Source: Microcebus murinus (lineage: Eukaryota; Chordata; Mammalia; Primates; Cheirogaleidae). Taken from it: a stretch of DNA of 64,000 nt. How positions within the stretch are numbered: the first letter of the stretch is position 1; each line of letters starts with the position of its first letter. Under the pieces are notes generated by a model. The model saw only the letters and a list, made by a program, of their open reading frames with translations. It was not told where the DNA came from and did not search any database. Below, in pieces: positions 8,693-19,571 of the stretch. Made by a program: the position numbers and the translations under genes. Location: NCBI RefSeq assembly GCF_040939455.1, contig NC_134113.1, positions 12,758,501-12,822,500 of the forward strand, in the 5' to 3' direction.

Positions 8693-8706
8693 TCAAAAGG
8701 GGGGAA
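8693..8706 (+). promoter_or_regulatory. Polypurine tract
   Basis: The purine run 'aaaaggggggaa' (8695-8706) directly abuts the 3' LTR start, the normal site of plus-strand priming in retroviral reverse transcription. Confidence 0.85.
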
Positions 8707-9008
8707 TGGTAGGGAAAAACCTCCACCCTGGGGCGGCATGGCTGAACTCACTACTGATTGGATAGTAAAGCTTGTAAAGCTTGTTGCTGATTGGATGTTA
8801 AAGCTTGTTGCTGATTGGACGCTTTTTGAATCCCACCAAGGGTATAAAAACTGGAGAACAAGGAAGTGGGGCGGAATAAAGGATTCTCCAACTCTCTGTG
8901 TGCCGCTCGGTTCTTTTCCTGGTCAGTTGCTGTTATACTTGCTGTTAGACCTGCTGTTACACTTGCTGTTACACTTGGCTGGTACTTGCTGGTACACTTG
9001 CTGGAGCA
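8707..9008 (+). repeat. 3' LTR of the provirus
   Basis: Begins 'tggtagggaaaaacc', ends '...ttgctggagca' and aligns with 4365-4697. It contains CCAAT repeats (8751-8822), a TATA box (8843-8849), AATAAA (8875-8880) and U5 repeats. It has lost about one U3 repeat and a segment before the poly(A) signal. Differences from the 5' LTR accumulated after insertion, apart from possible repeat-slippage during reverse transcription. Confidence 0.92.
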
Positions 9009-9640
9009 CCTTGACCTAAACCTCACATCTTATACAAAAGTTCACTCAAAATGTATCACGGACTTAAAAAGAAAATATCAAACTATAGAATTTTGAGAAG
9101 AAAATACAGGAGAAAATCTTCAGAACCTGGGGTTGGTGGAGAAGTTTTTAGACTTGACACCAAAAGCATGATCCATAAAATGAAAACCTGGTAAATTAGA
9201 CCTCATCAAAATGAAAAACTGCTCTGCAACAGATACGTTAGGAGGCTGAAAAGACAAATTACAGAGGGGGGGAAAATTTTCAAACCACATATCCAAAAAA
9301 AGGCAAGTATCTGGAATATATGAAGAGCTCGCAAAAATGGACAGTAAAACAAACAAGTCAATTACAAAATGGATAAAAGACATAAACTGACATTTCACCA
9401 GAGAGCACAGATAGCAAATAAGCACATGAAAAGATCTTCAACACCATTAGCTATTAGGGAAATGGAAATGAAAACCTCAATAAGATGCTACTCCATGCCT
9501 GTCAGAATGGCTGAAAGACAAAATAGTGACATCATCACATGCTGGCCAGAATGCAGAGAAACTGGGTCAGGCAGGCATTGCTGATGTAAAATGGTGTGGG
9601 CACTCTAAAGTATTTTGGCCGTTTCTTATAAACTAAACAT
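9009..9640 (+). mobile_element. L1 ORF2 3' region, sense, right half of the provirus target
   Basis: Continuation of the L1 interrupted at 4364. It runs through the ORF2 C-terminal half ('gacttgacaccaaaagcatg' near 9152, 'agcacatgaaaagatcttca' near 9421, 'gctggccagaatgcagagaa' near 9541). It carries multiple small indels and no intact frame. Confidence 0.85.
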
Positions 9641-10120
9641 GGAAATTCTATTATTTGCATGTTGACCTTATAACCAGCAATATTGCTGAACTCTAATTAG
9701 CTATAATAGTATGCCTATAGGACAGGTTATCTTGACTTTTCTATGTGGAAAATTATTTCTTTGTATTATTATCCTTTATTTATTTTTTTCCAATTGTTTT
9801 ATTTGGTACTTATTATTTTTCTTCTTATTGCATAGGCTAAGACCTCCAGGACAAAACCTTGTTCCAGACTTTAAACAGAATCGTCTGTTTTATCATTAAG
9901 TTTGAGGTTTGCTATAGGACTTTTTGTATGTTCTTTGTGAGTTTAAGGAAGTCTTCTAATCCTAGTTTTCTAAGACCTATTTTTTTCTTTCATAAATAGG
10001 TATTGAATGAACCAATTTTTAAAAAACGTTTTGATCAACTTTTTCCCCTTTAACTTGTTAATGTGGTAAAGTTAGATTGTTACATTTGGTTATGTTTTTG
10101 TTTGTGTTTTAATATTTTGG
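9641..10120 (-). mobile_element. L1 ORF2 fragment, reverse strand
   Basis: Orientation switches back. 'ataaccagcaatattgctga' (about 9671), 'ataggctaagacctccagga' (about 9831) and 'ccttgttccagactttaaac' (about 9857) are complements of L1 reverse transcriptase coding sequence. It may be the upstream continuation of the reverse-strand element that ends at 4258. Confidence 0.75.
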
Positions 10121-10869
10121 TGGGAAAATCTTGTGTTCTGAGACATGGAAATGTCCTTATAGAACAATGTTATGTTTGTTTCTTAGACTCAGAGATTTTA
10201 CTGTTTCTAGGCTGGTTTTTCTTTTTGCTTTGGGATTCTCATACTTCATGAGAAGTGTAAATTCTGACCCGTTATCCACTTGTGGAGTAAAATTAAGACT
10301 TTTGACTTCAAAGGGGGTTCTTTAGTTCTCTATTCAGATACTTAGGCAGGAGCCAATCTTTCTTGCTGCTTCCTTGGACTTATAAGTCCATTCTCATAAT
10401 GTGGGGGTTTTAATCTGAAGTCCCTACCCTTGGTCTTATGTCTAGAATGGACTAGTTGGAACACAGTGGCATCAATTCAAACTCTAAATGCTTGGACTTT
10501 GAGCTATCTCCTTGGTTCTAGAATTGGGAATTTCCTATTGGAGGGAGAGCTAAACCAGCTCAGTCTACCGTATTCATAGAAATACTCTCATAACATTTTA
10601 TCCAGGAGGAAATATTTTTTGATTTCCAAACTTCTGTCATATTATAAGGAAATATAACATGAATATAAAGTCAATTCCATCTTTAGAGGTCCTAATGCCT
10701 GCATCATTGGAATATTAGTATTTACCTCATGGGGTGATTGAGATGATTAAATAAAGTAATGCCAGATAATAAGTTTATTCTATTTCTGGGCCATGGAAGT
10801 ACTTGGTAATTGTTAATTAAGATTACAGTGATTCAAATTATCCACTCTACCTGCAGATACCTACTGCTC
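10121..10869. other. AT-rich stretch without recognised content
   Basis: No frame, splice pair or repeat family could be supported. It may contain further eroded L1. Confidence 0.35.
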
Positions 10870-11320
10870 TGCTAGAGTGACTTTTTATTTAAATGAACTT
10901 TTTTAGTTTAGAATAGTTTTAGATTTTTGACAAAGTTGCAGAAGTAGTACAGAGAGTTTCCAAATACTTCTCACTGGTTTTTCCCATTGTTATTATAGCA
11001 ACTTATGTTATTATTATATTATACATTTGTTACAAGTAAGGAAATACACAGGTACAGTTCTATTAACTGGACTCCACGTTTTGTTTGGCCTTCACTGGTT
11101 TTTACCCAATGTCCTTTTTCTGTTTCAGCATTCCATCCGTGATACCACATTGCATTTAGTTGATATTTTTCCTTAGGCTTTTCTGGTCTGTGAAAATTTC
11201 TCAGTTTTTCTTTGTTTTGATGACCTTGAAGAGTCCTGGTTAGATATTTTATAGAATGTCCCTCAATTTCAGTTGAGGTTGTCTAATGTCTTTCTCATGG
11301 CTTGACTGGGTGGAGTGATA
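10870..11320 (-). mobile_element. L1M 3' UTR, reverse strand
   Basis: 'gacaaagttgcagaagtagt', 'tttagttgatatttttcctt' and 'gaagagtcctggttagatat' follow the reverse-strand 3' UTR of old L1M elements. They parallel the better-preserved copy at 25640-26740. Confidence 0.65.
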
Positions 11321-11507
11321 TTTTCAGACCTGAGGAAGAGCTCTCAGGATGGAATGTGTTAGTCAGCCCTTCACTTTAAGGTGAGTCATGAAGGAAGGGG
11401 AGAATTTGTTGAATTTCAGCTCCAGGGGAATGACATAGGGTGGCTATCCAGTTAATTTTCTAGGGACAAAAATAGTATTATCTACTACATATTGAACTCC
11501 TACCATG

Positions 11508-11511
<4 letters not shown>

Positions 11512-11569
<58 letters not shown>
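11512..11569. repeat. (TA)n(CA)n microsatellite
   Basis: About 21 TA units run into about 8 CA units, followed by TA-rich degenerate repeat to about 11660. The apparent reading frame across it, with alternating Tyr/Ile residues, is a product of the repeat. Confidence 0.95.
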
Positions 11570-11659
11570 TATATGTATGTATATCTGTGTATATATGTGT
11601 TTGTATCTATATCATCTCTATATATCTATATACAAACATATATATATGTTTTAAATATA

Positions 11660-13260
11660 ACGTATTATAATCTTAAAAAGAACTTATCCTGGTAGAGTCT
11701 ATTTTCTTTAGGTTACACTAAAGAAAATGAGGTTCAGTGGCAGGCCTGAGGTGGCCCCACTAAGAGGTGCCTTGGCTGGGATTCAAACCCTCTCCAGCCG
11801 GCCCCAGAGCCAGAGCTTCTTGGACTGCACTGCACTGCCCCCTACTGGCTCCGTCCTCTGGTCATTGCTGATGAAGGATCATAGTGTGAGAACGCTGTAA
11901 GATATATTAAACCTTTGTACATTTCCCAAGCGTGTTATTTTTTTTTTCTTACTTCCTATTGTTCCTTTGGTGGTCAGTAGTAAAAATACTAAAACAAACA
12001 AAACAAGAGCCTAGGGGCTGCTTTCAGAGGCAGTCTGGAAGGAGAGAGCAACCGGACCTCAGGAGAGCCACTCCCCTGGTCAAGGAGTGGGGGTGGCAGC
12101 TGCAGGGGTAGAGGGAAAACAACTGAGCCCCTAGACATCGGCCGTCTCCAAGATGCTTTTTGGATTACGTTGCTCATGAGTGTAGGATTGTAAAATAATA
12201 ATGATAATAATAATAACAATGGACGTCATTTTTCCTCCGGTGCATCCCTACTCATCCCCTTCCCCTTCCTTTCTTGTTTATCTTCACTGGGCTGGTTCCC
12301 AGGGCAGACACTCTCTTGCTGACAGTCCGTGCTCATCACGCGGTGGGTGGAGCTCTGGGCATTCGTGATTACCCACTTACGATTAGCTTCCATAAAATTC
12401 GCCCATAGTCTTCTAAAGTTTTCTGCAGTCTGATGTCCTGATGACTCCCTTATGAGGTTTTGCTTTGGACAGAATTACGAAGCCAAATTGAAATTCATGG
12501 TTGTTACAAGCCATTTCCAAGACATCACTCAGAAGCGAGTCAAGAGCTGGTTCTTGCCGGCTTCTGCCTATTAGATTTTGGATCCGGATTCTCATCCCAT
12601 GCCATGCCCATTAAAGTGACGTTGTTGCTTTATTTATGACCTTTACTCGGTATGTTGCAGTCTATTTCTGTTGTCCCATTTTCACCAACTCATATAGAAT
12701 TCTGACTCTCACCTTGCATGGTGGTGGAAGCTACATGGCTGTGTGTTACTTTATTTAGCAGATGCTGGGACCAATTACAATTCCTTTGGCTTTTCTTTCC
12801 CCCTTGGACAAGGTGGAGGAGAGTGCATACAACCAAGGCTTTTACTGTGTTTATTTTTAACCAAAGCCTCCGTAAAGCTTAAAAAAATATCATCTCCGTC
12901 CTCAGGAAGCTGCCAGCTGTCTGGCCCAGGGACACCATTACAGCTTCATTGTTAAGGCTGGAAGTCACCTATTGGAACTTTCTTCTTCTCTATTCAGCTT
13001 ATACTGCTGGAAACTCATTTACGAGATCAGCGTGCAGGAGAGCACAACCTCTTTTGAGAAGTGAGAGTTCAGAAATGTGCTCAGGTCAGTGGGGAATGAC
13101 CCTGCATTACTTTCCAGAAGTTCCTGGATTTTAACTTGTTTTTCACCTGCAAAAGAACTCTGACTCTGATAGACATTTCGTTATGTGGGTGCCAGGTGAC
13201 GTGGTTTGCTTCAGGGCTATAGGAGGCAGTTCTCTAGGGTGGAACCTACACAGGGATTTA
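11660..13260. other. Mostly unique non-coding DNA
   Basis: No repeat family or gene was recognised. A small TAA-type tract lies at 12196-12216. A pyrimidine-rich stretch (12230-12290) and a CTTTTAC-rich region near 12840 have no assigned role. Confidence 0.35.
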
Positions 13261-13264
13261 AGCC

Positions 13265-13640
13265 AGGTAGTCCTGGTCCTAGTCCATGCACTGTCACTTG
13301 CTGGCTGTGTGGGCAAGTTATATCCTATCTTAGAACCTCCATTTTTTCACCTATAAACTGTTAGAATATCCAGTTCATAGTGAAAAATACTTAGTATAGT
13401 GCTTACAGCATGCCCCATTGCTATCTTAAAATGATTTTAAAAACCCTGTAAACCTTAGGGCTGTCCTGAGGCACAGGCTCTTGGGGAAAGGGCTTGGGCC
13501 TTGGAATCAAACAGACCTGGGTTCAAAGTCTGGTTCTACCACTTATGACCTTAAACATATGTCAAAAATTTTGAGACTCAGTATCTTTACTTTACAAAAG
13601 GAATAATTATTAATATATGGAGCACATAGCATACATGCAA
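13265..13640 (+). repeat. Two MIR SINE fragments in tandem
   Basis: The first (13265-13410) contains 'cttgctggctgtgtgggcaa'. The second (13475-13640) contains 'aaacagacctgggttcaaag' and 'ctaccacttatgacc'. Both are the conserved MIR core in sense orientation. Confidence 0.75.
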
Positions 13641-13794
13641 AAGCTATTTATGGTTTCCTCTCTGTTTGACCTTGACCGCCACTTTTGCGAGTCACTTAAC
13701 ATAAGTGACATTTGGTCGTCTGAGAAGGTGGTGATGTGGCTTAGTAGTCTTAAGATGACCAGGCACCTGGAGATAGTTCTCCTGTTCTAAGCTA

Positions 13795-13885
13795 TGTACA
13801 CACAGAGATACACACACGTATAAATTAACAGATACCTGTATGTATATGTGCATTTGTATATATGTGAGCATGTGTGTTTGCACAT
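13795..13885. repeat. Degenerate CA/TG-rich tract
   Basis: Mixed CA, TATG and TG repeats ('acacacagagatacacacac', 'tgagcatgtgtgtttgc'). Low complexity. Confidence 0.7.
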
Positions 13886-14107
13886 TTTCCTTTTTCTTTC
13901 AAAACCTTTTATACCTCTTATTCTCCCTACCTGTGGTTCACTGTTGGCTAAGTCACAGGCCTTTTGTTGACCCTCAGGGTCAGCTGTGCCATTTGTCAGC
14001 TGTCACCTGATACACAGATGTGGTGGGCTGAATCTGCCATGCGCTTCTATCCTGCTGCCCCTCTGAAGACCCCAAAGACGCTTGTAGCCCTGACTTGGGC
14101 GGGGCAA

Positions 14108-14164
14108 GGACACAATATATAACCTAAACATTTGTACCCTGTAATATTCTGAAATAAAAAAAAA
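14108..14164 (+). mobile_element. Very short L1 3' tail, strepsirrhine type
   Basis: 'aacctaaacatttgtaccct' followed by 'aatattctgaaataaaa' and an A-rich tail is the last ~50 bp of the L1 subfamily seen at 1437 and 28174, in sense orientation. It is severely 5'-truncated. No clear target duplication was found. Confidence 0.7.
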
Positions 14165-14589
14165 GAAATCCCTACTTCTTGCCTCATTAGCACAGGGATG
14201 GAAATTTAACCTTCACAATTCTGGGGCAAACGTGAGAGAGAAAAACTCACCTTTCTCTCATTTCTTGTTCTCCAAAAACACCCTTCCACAGATTTTCCTG
14301 TCTTTACCTCCCAGCTCTGTAGGAACCTGGCTCAGTCTTGTCACCACGATGTCACCATTTACAACGTGGGGATCATAGGGGCTCTTGCCCCATGGAAGGC
14401 TGAATAAAGTATTGTATAGAAAGGGGTTTCTGGAATCTCTGTCATGTGTTACGTGTGGAGTTCGCGGTGACTCCTTCCCCTTCCTTCATTGCTCCTGGCT
14501 TCCCAGGGACCCGGGGTATTAAACAAAGACAGTTTTGCTATTTGGCTCTTCTGTACCAAGCAATTCCTCGTGCCAGAGTCTCTCACAGT

Positions 14590-14740
14590 GGCTGTGTGAA
14601 GTAGGCATGGCTCTCCCGGCGTTATGGATGGAGAAACTGAGCTCACCGGACAACTCGCCTGAGGGTGGCAGAGCTGATCTCTCCATCGGTCGCTCGGAGC
14701 ACAGAGACTGGAAGACACACGCTGTTTGAGAGCCCTCATG
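14590..14740 (-). repeat. MIR-like fragment, reverse strand
   Basis: 'tatggatggagaaactgagc' and 'cgcctgagggtggcagagct' match the complement of the MIR core and 3' half. Confidence 0.5.
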
Positions 14741-14819
14741 AATATCTGAGACCTGAGAAACCAGGATTGGCTTAAAAATAGTAAAAGAACACCGTACAAT
14801 CAAAAGTAACATTCCTTTA

Positions 14820-15870
14820 GTTAAATATTTATGCCATCTGGCAGTGGATCAACTTGCCCCTTGCAACTTTACTCTTACGCAGTTACGTGTACATTCTACT
14901 CATGTGGAATGCGGTGCATCTTACTGGGCTGGGAAGCTGTGAGATGCAGGAGATGGGGCCTTTGGAGCAAAAGTGCTAAACCTGGGGAGTGATGGTAACA
15001 GCCTGAAGGGAAGCCCAGTCCTGGATCTCGGTCTTTCCACCCTGCTCGTGTCCCCTTTGGAGTTGAGCTAAGCCATGGCTCTGGTTCGTCTGGCCTGTGG
15101 AATGAGCAAAGGAGCTTTTGGAATTCTTTCTGGGGCTCGAGGGTGAGTCAGTGAGTTTAACACCCCCGCCCCATTGTCCGCAAAACTGTGACCGTTTTCC
15201 TTTGTTCCTTCATTTGTTGGTGTCATGTGCCCGACTGTGCTAATTAAATCCCCCGTATGCTTCTACTGTGCGAGACTGAGGTTGTCAGCGGGACGCGCTG
15301 GTTCCAGCCTCATGCTCACACGAGGCCGTGGGCCGCAGTCCTCAGGGCTGGGCGCCTGGCTGCGGCCTGCCTTCCACGCCGCTCCCCTTTGCAAAGCAGC
15401 CCGAGGACACCAGCCTACTCTGCCCACCAGTGCCGACCTCCCTGCCTTTCTGGCTAGTTTCATTGGCAGCAATGTGCAGCTCACTCACTAGTCTGGGCAC
15501 TGCCATCTGTCACAGTGTCTTGTACCCCAGCAGGGGGCTGAAGAGCTTGCTGGCTCGTGACAAAAATTAGGTAAATAGAGAGCCCTGATCGGGTGAGGCG
15601 AAACGTTTCCGCACACGGAGCTGCACTAAGGATGGGGGCTTTTCAAACAGGGTGGGGCCCATGGGCACGTGACGGCTGCACGGCCTGCCTTTGTTCACCG
15701 AGTGCGCTCTTCCCCCACATTGTTCTAACTGTGTCTGCACCCCTTTCCAGGACCTTCCATGTCACTCCATTGAAAGACACTCCAGCCTTCCCACAGCAGA
15801 GCCTATGGAATTCCTTGGCGTGACATTCAGTCTGCCGTTATCCATGGATCTCATGATGGTCACATTTACC
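14820..15870. other. Unique GC-richer stretch; possible exon-like start at 15075
   Basis: No repeats recognised. A 24-codon ATG frame in strong initiation context (15075-15146) overlaps a consensus splice donor (GTGAGT at 15143-15148). No downstream partner exon or homologous protein was recognised, so it is not called as a gene. Confidence 0.3.
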
Positions 15871-15879
15871 GTAAGCTTT

Positions 15880-16150
15880 GGCATTAGGAAGTTCCAATCT
15901 CATATCCTATTTCTCTCCCTATTACCTGTGTGACATTAGGCAAGTTTATGTCTCTGAGTCTCTGAGCATCCCTAGAATGGGGGTAATGGCCCCACCCAAC
16001 TGGGATGGTGAGATAATTTATTCCACTCCTAAGATCCATTTCGAATGGCTTCCATGTGGGAGTTAGTGTTTCTATTTTGTTGAGGAGGAAATTCAGCCTC
16101 ATTTTTAAGCCCAGCACACACAGCTAGTGAGGGGCAGAGTCTAATCAGGG
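15880..16150. repeat. Two MIR fragments, head to head
   Basis: 15880-16020 is a sense MIR core ('tattacctgtgtgacattag', 'tgagcatccctagaatgggg'). 16060-16150 is reverse strand ('tgaggaggaaattcagcctc', 'cacagctagtgaggggcaga'). Confidence 0.6.
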
Positions 16151-16554
16151 GTGATTTGTCCATTAGCATTTTGCATGGTGCTGGGGCCTCCATGTGGCAC
16201 CGGACATAGTTTTTGCCCTGGTATAACATATGGACTAGTGGGGGGCAGGCTCTGTACAAATAAACTGATTAAAACCCCTGATGTGTGTAAGGAGCCTGGC
16301 TCCATCCTGATCCAAAGTAGGCATTGTTACTTTCTGTCCCCTTCCTCTGCTCTGTCTGGAGTCACACTGTGCTTTTTCTTAATCTTTTGTGCTTTCGGGT
16401 TTTGCTTCTGCTATTATTCCTTCATCTTCAGAGTCTCTCTGCCTATTGAGGCCTTATTCATCCTTCAAGACCTATTCAAATGTACCCCTGTGAAGCTGTT
16501 TCTAAATTGCCTGCTCAGAATGAAGCCATCTGGAAGGTTCTGTCATGGGGTTCA

Positions 16555-16780
16555 AAGAACGTGAGCTTTGGACTCAGACAGGCTTGATCAGATCTCAACT
16601 CTGTCACTCTATGTGACTTCAGGCTTCTTGCTTGACCTCTCTGGGCCCCAGGTTCCTTTGTAGAAGAGAAATAACAATGTTGGACTCATAGGATTTTTGT
16701 GAAGATTAAATGGAATAAGGCATATTATGTGCCTGACACATGGAAGATCTACATAAATATTTCACTTGCTCTCTCCTACC
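16555..16780 (+). repeat. MIR SINE
   Basis: A nearly full MIR: 'gtgagctttggactcagaca', 'caactctgtcactctatgtg', 'gacctctctgggccccaggt' and the tail 'gaagattaaatggaataagg'. Confidence 0.85.
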
Positions 16781-17039
16781 TGTTCTTTAATATGTATTTA
16801 TTTTATTCTTCCTCGATTTAGAATGGCATAACGATGTTTCATTTCTACTTCCAACTCGGGTGCGGAAGTATACCATGAATATAAGGTGAAATGTGAAAGT
16901 CAGAGGTCTTTTTTGTTATCACATAAAGATATTGTATTTTTGTTTCCTATAGCAAGAGGGCAGAAAAAGGTGAAGCTTGAACCTAGGACTTAATTATAAG
17001 AAAAAGATAAGCCAAGGGAAATTGTATTCTCAGGCCAGG

Positions 17040-18740
17040 CAAGTGTGTTATACCAAGGTCAGGCCCTGGCTGGGAGAGAGTGGGACCCCAAGACTTGGAT
17101 GAAGACTTCTGCAGAACATCACGGTGGTCCCCCATATCAAACACTTGTTGCTAATCAGATCAGATGAGTGCAAGGTCGCAACTATGTTGAAGGCTGTCGC
17201 AAGACAAATGCACCCTAGAGGGTGAGATTACCCCAGCTAAGATTCAGGGGATTCTCACATCAGTGAACTCTTTAGGAGCTCAGTGATCTGAGCATGAAGT
17301 TTATCTTCTTCAAAATAAAGGACAAACTGTTGCATTTTGTCCTTTCCGCTGCAAGAGAAGAAGCACAATGCCTGGGGTGGGTCTATTTTGGGTTCCGGAG
17401 GCAACATATTTTACTCTTGGGAACACTGCTTTGACTTATTTACGTGATGACGTGAAACCCTCACAGTCTCGTATGGGGCCCACAGCAGTCACCACTGAAG
17501 AGTCACGATACAACCCTGACAGAATGACGTGGCTGGTGACATCAGCCAGACGATTGTTGCCATTCCAGTAGTGGCACAATGAACACAGTGGTGGAGAGGC
17601 CATGGTGGCTGGGATGAAGGCTATGAATGGGTCTCCTACCTCGTCAAGGCAGATCCAGTCCTTGTCATGACTGAATGTTCACTGTATCGTCAACAGAGGT
17701 CAATGCTGATCACCTGATATGACACCGTTTCTAGAGGAGACTGCCCAGAATCTGGTGGCAAGTTGATGACATCGGACCTCTTTCACCTTGGAAAGGGCTT
17801 CATCTTGGCTGGAATTGACACTTGTATAAGTTTTCCTTGCCTGCCTGCACAACCTCAGCCACCACCCCTAACTGAGAGCTTACAGAGCATTTTATCTACC
17901 GTTATGAGATTCCCACATAATATTTCTTGGACCAAGGAGCCTACTTCACAGCAATGAAAGTGTGGCAGTGGGCGCATGACCATGGGATAAACTGGCCATG
18001 GTGGACTGCCCCGAATCTGCCCATCAGTTAGAGTGCCGAAATGGCCTTTTGAAAGAACAACTTACAAAATAGCTTGGGGATGAAACCATGCAAAGATGGG
18101 ACATAATCCTCCAGCATGTACTGTCTCCCCTCAATCATTTCATAAGTGCTGCATCCCCAGGAGGTAGAGACATGGGTCTGGGAATCAAGGGGTGGAAGGA
18201 GGAGTGGCCCCACTTACCATCATTTCCAGTGACCCACTTGGAGAATTCGTGTCTCTCATTCCCAAAACTCTGGGCTCTGTGGGTTTAGAGGTTCAAAGAA
18301 GGGGAGCATTTCCACCAAGGCACAAAGAAAGAGTCCCATTAAATATTCAGCTCTGACTGCTGCTTGGTCATTTGTCAAGAGACTAGCAGATAAATAAAGA
18401 CATTTGCCTTCTGGTGGGACCTGACCTTGATCATCAGCAGGAGGGAGGTCTGCTGTTTTACCACAGGGGCAGAGAAGAAACGTGCTTGGTATTGGGCGAT
18501 CCACTGGCGCATGGATTGGTACTCTCTTGTTCAATTTAGGTGATAAATGGACAAGTGCAGCAGCGGTGACCTGAGAAGGACACTGTGTAGTGGTATTAGT
18601 GTGACCTTAGACCAGAATAGGTGCTGGCCAAGGGTGAGGGCAATCCTCAAGGGTGAGCAGTAGAGGAGGGAAATGATGAGTGCCAGTCGCAGCCAAAGGA
18701 CCAGATTCAACAGCAGGTGCTGTAGTTTCTCCCACTAACC
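17040..18740 (+). pseudogene. ERVL (class III) pol remnant: RT, RNase H and integrase parts
   Basis: Decayed internal sequence of an ERVL-type element in sense orientation. The block 17190-17250 ('gaaggctgtcgcaagacaaa', 'tgcaccctagagggtgagat') and 17340-17450 ('ggaggcaacatattttactc') correspond to ERVL reverse transcriptase. 17590-17950 carries integrase ('ttggctggaattgacacttg', 'agtgtggcagtgggcgcatg'). 18020-18060 ('cgaaatggccttttgaaaga') and 18180-18320 complete the integrase end. Large internal deletions and many stops are present. It lies directly upstream of the MLT2-type LTR at 18745, which is the expected 3' LTR of this family. No convincing 5' LTR was found. Confidence 0.8.
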
Positions 18741-18744
18741 TTCT

Positions 18745-19556
18745 TGTGATGGTTAATTTTGTGTGTTGACTTGACTGGGCCATGGGGTGCCCAGACTTCT
18801 GGCCAAACATTAGTCTAGGTGTGTCTGTAAGGGTGTTTCTGGATAAGATTAACATGTGGATTCATGGGCTAAGTAAAGAAGATTGCTATCTCTAATGTGG
18901 GTGGGCTTCGTCGAATCAACTGAAGACCTGAATAGAACAAAAAGGTTGAGTAAGAAGAAACACGCCTGACAGCTTGAGCTGGGATGTTGGTCTGTTCCTG
19001 CCTTCGGACTTGAACTGAAACATCAGCTGTTCTTGGTTCTAGATGCAGAGGTTCTCAAACTTTTTAAACGGGGCCAGTTCACTGTCCCTCAGACCGTTGG
19101 AGAGTGCGGCACACAATCCATTCATGTGCACTGTGGGCCCAGGACGAGTTGGCTGCTAAGCAGCACAGGCAGCTGCAGCAAAAACACCTGGCGGGCCAGA
19201 TAAATGTCCTTGGGGGTGGCATGTGGCCCTCGGGCTGTAGTTTGAGGACGCCTGGGAGCCTAATGGCTTTCAGATAGAAGCCACATATTAGCTCTCCTGG
19301 GTTTCCAGCTTGCCCAGTCTGGATCTTGGGACTTCTTGTCCTTCATAATTATGTGAGCCAATTCCTTACAATAAATTTATCTCATTTCTCTCATTAATTC
19401 CCCCCGTCTCTCTCTACACGCGCATGCGCACACACACACCCCTATATAGGTATGTACATGCATATACCTATACCTATACACACACACACACACACATAAT
19501 ATCTATATGTTTCTATATATGTATCTTATTGGTTTTGTTTCTCTGGATAACCCTGA
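18745..19556 (+). repeat. MLT2-type LTR of the ERVL element, containing an hAT insertion
   Basis: Begins 'tgtgatggttaattttgtgt', the standard MLT2 start, includes 'ttgactgggccatggggtgc' and ends near 'ggataaccctgacaaatag'. It is interrupted by a small DNA transposon (19046-19254) and expanded by CA repeats at about 19424-19496. Its position after ERVL pol identifies it as the 3' LTR. Confidence 0.85.
19046..19254. mobile_element. Short non-autonomous hAT-like DNA transposon
   Basis: Terminal inverted repeats 'cagaggttctcaaac' and 'gtttgaggacgcctg' match at 12 of 15 positions. The interior ('ccagttcactgtccctcaga') belongs to a dispersed MITE family. It splits the MLT2 LTR, so it is younger than that LTR. 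No clean 8-bp target duplication is visible. Confidence 0.7.
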
Positions 19557-19571
19557 CAAATAGAAATTTAG

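Larger units (their letters stand above)
4365..9008 (+). mobile_element. Defective class I endogenous retrovirus carrying a captured myosin heavy chain segment
   Basis: A complete LTR-to-LTR provirus: 5' LTR 4365-4697, tRNA-Glu-type primer binding site 4701-4718, leader, gag remnant 5286-6599, protease start to about 6821, myosin rod segment 6928-7691, RT end/RNase H about 7700-8318, env TM fragment to 8602, polypurine tract 8693-8706 and 3' LTR 8707-9008. Gag with a single CCHC knuckle, pro in the gag frame, a tRNA-Glu primer site and a probable 4-bp duplication all fit a gammaretrovirus-like, HERV-E-related lineage. Most of pro, RT, integrase and the env surface subunit are absent, so it cannot be autonomous. 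The LTRs differ by several substitutions and two clear indels, so the insertion is not recent. All viral frames are interrupted by stops or shifts. Confidence 0.93.

Noticed and set aside
11492..11695. Open frame of alternating Tyr and Ile residues
   Set aside because: A direct product of the TA microsatellite.
15225..15570. CpG-island promoter near 15.3 kb
   Set aside because: The region is GC-richer but CpG dinucleotides are sparse and no coherent gene start with a downstream exon was found.
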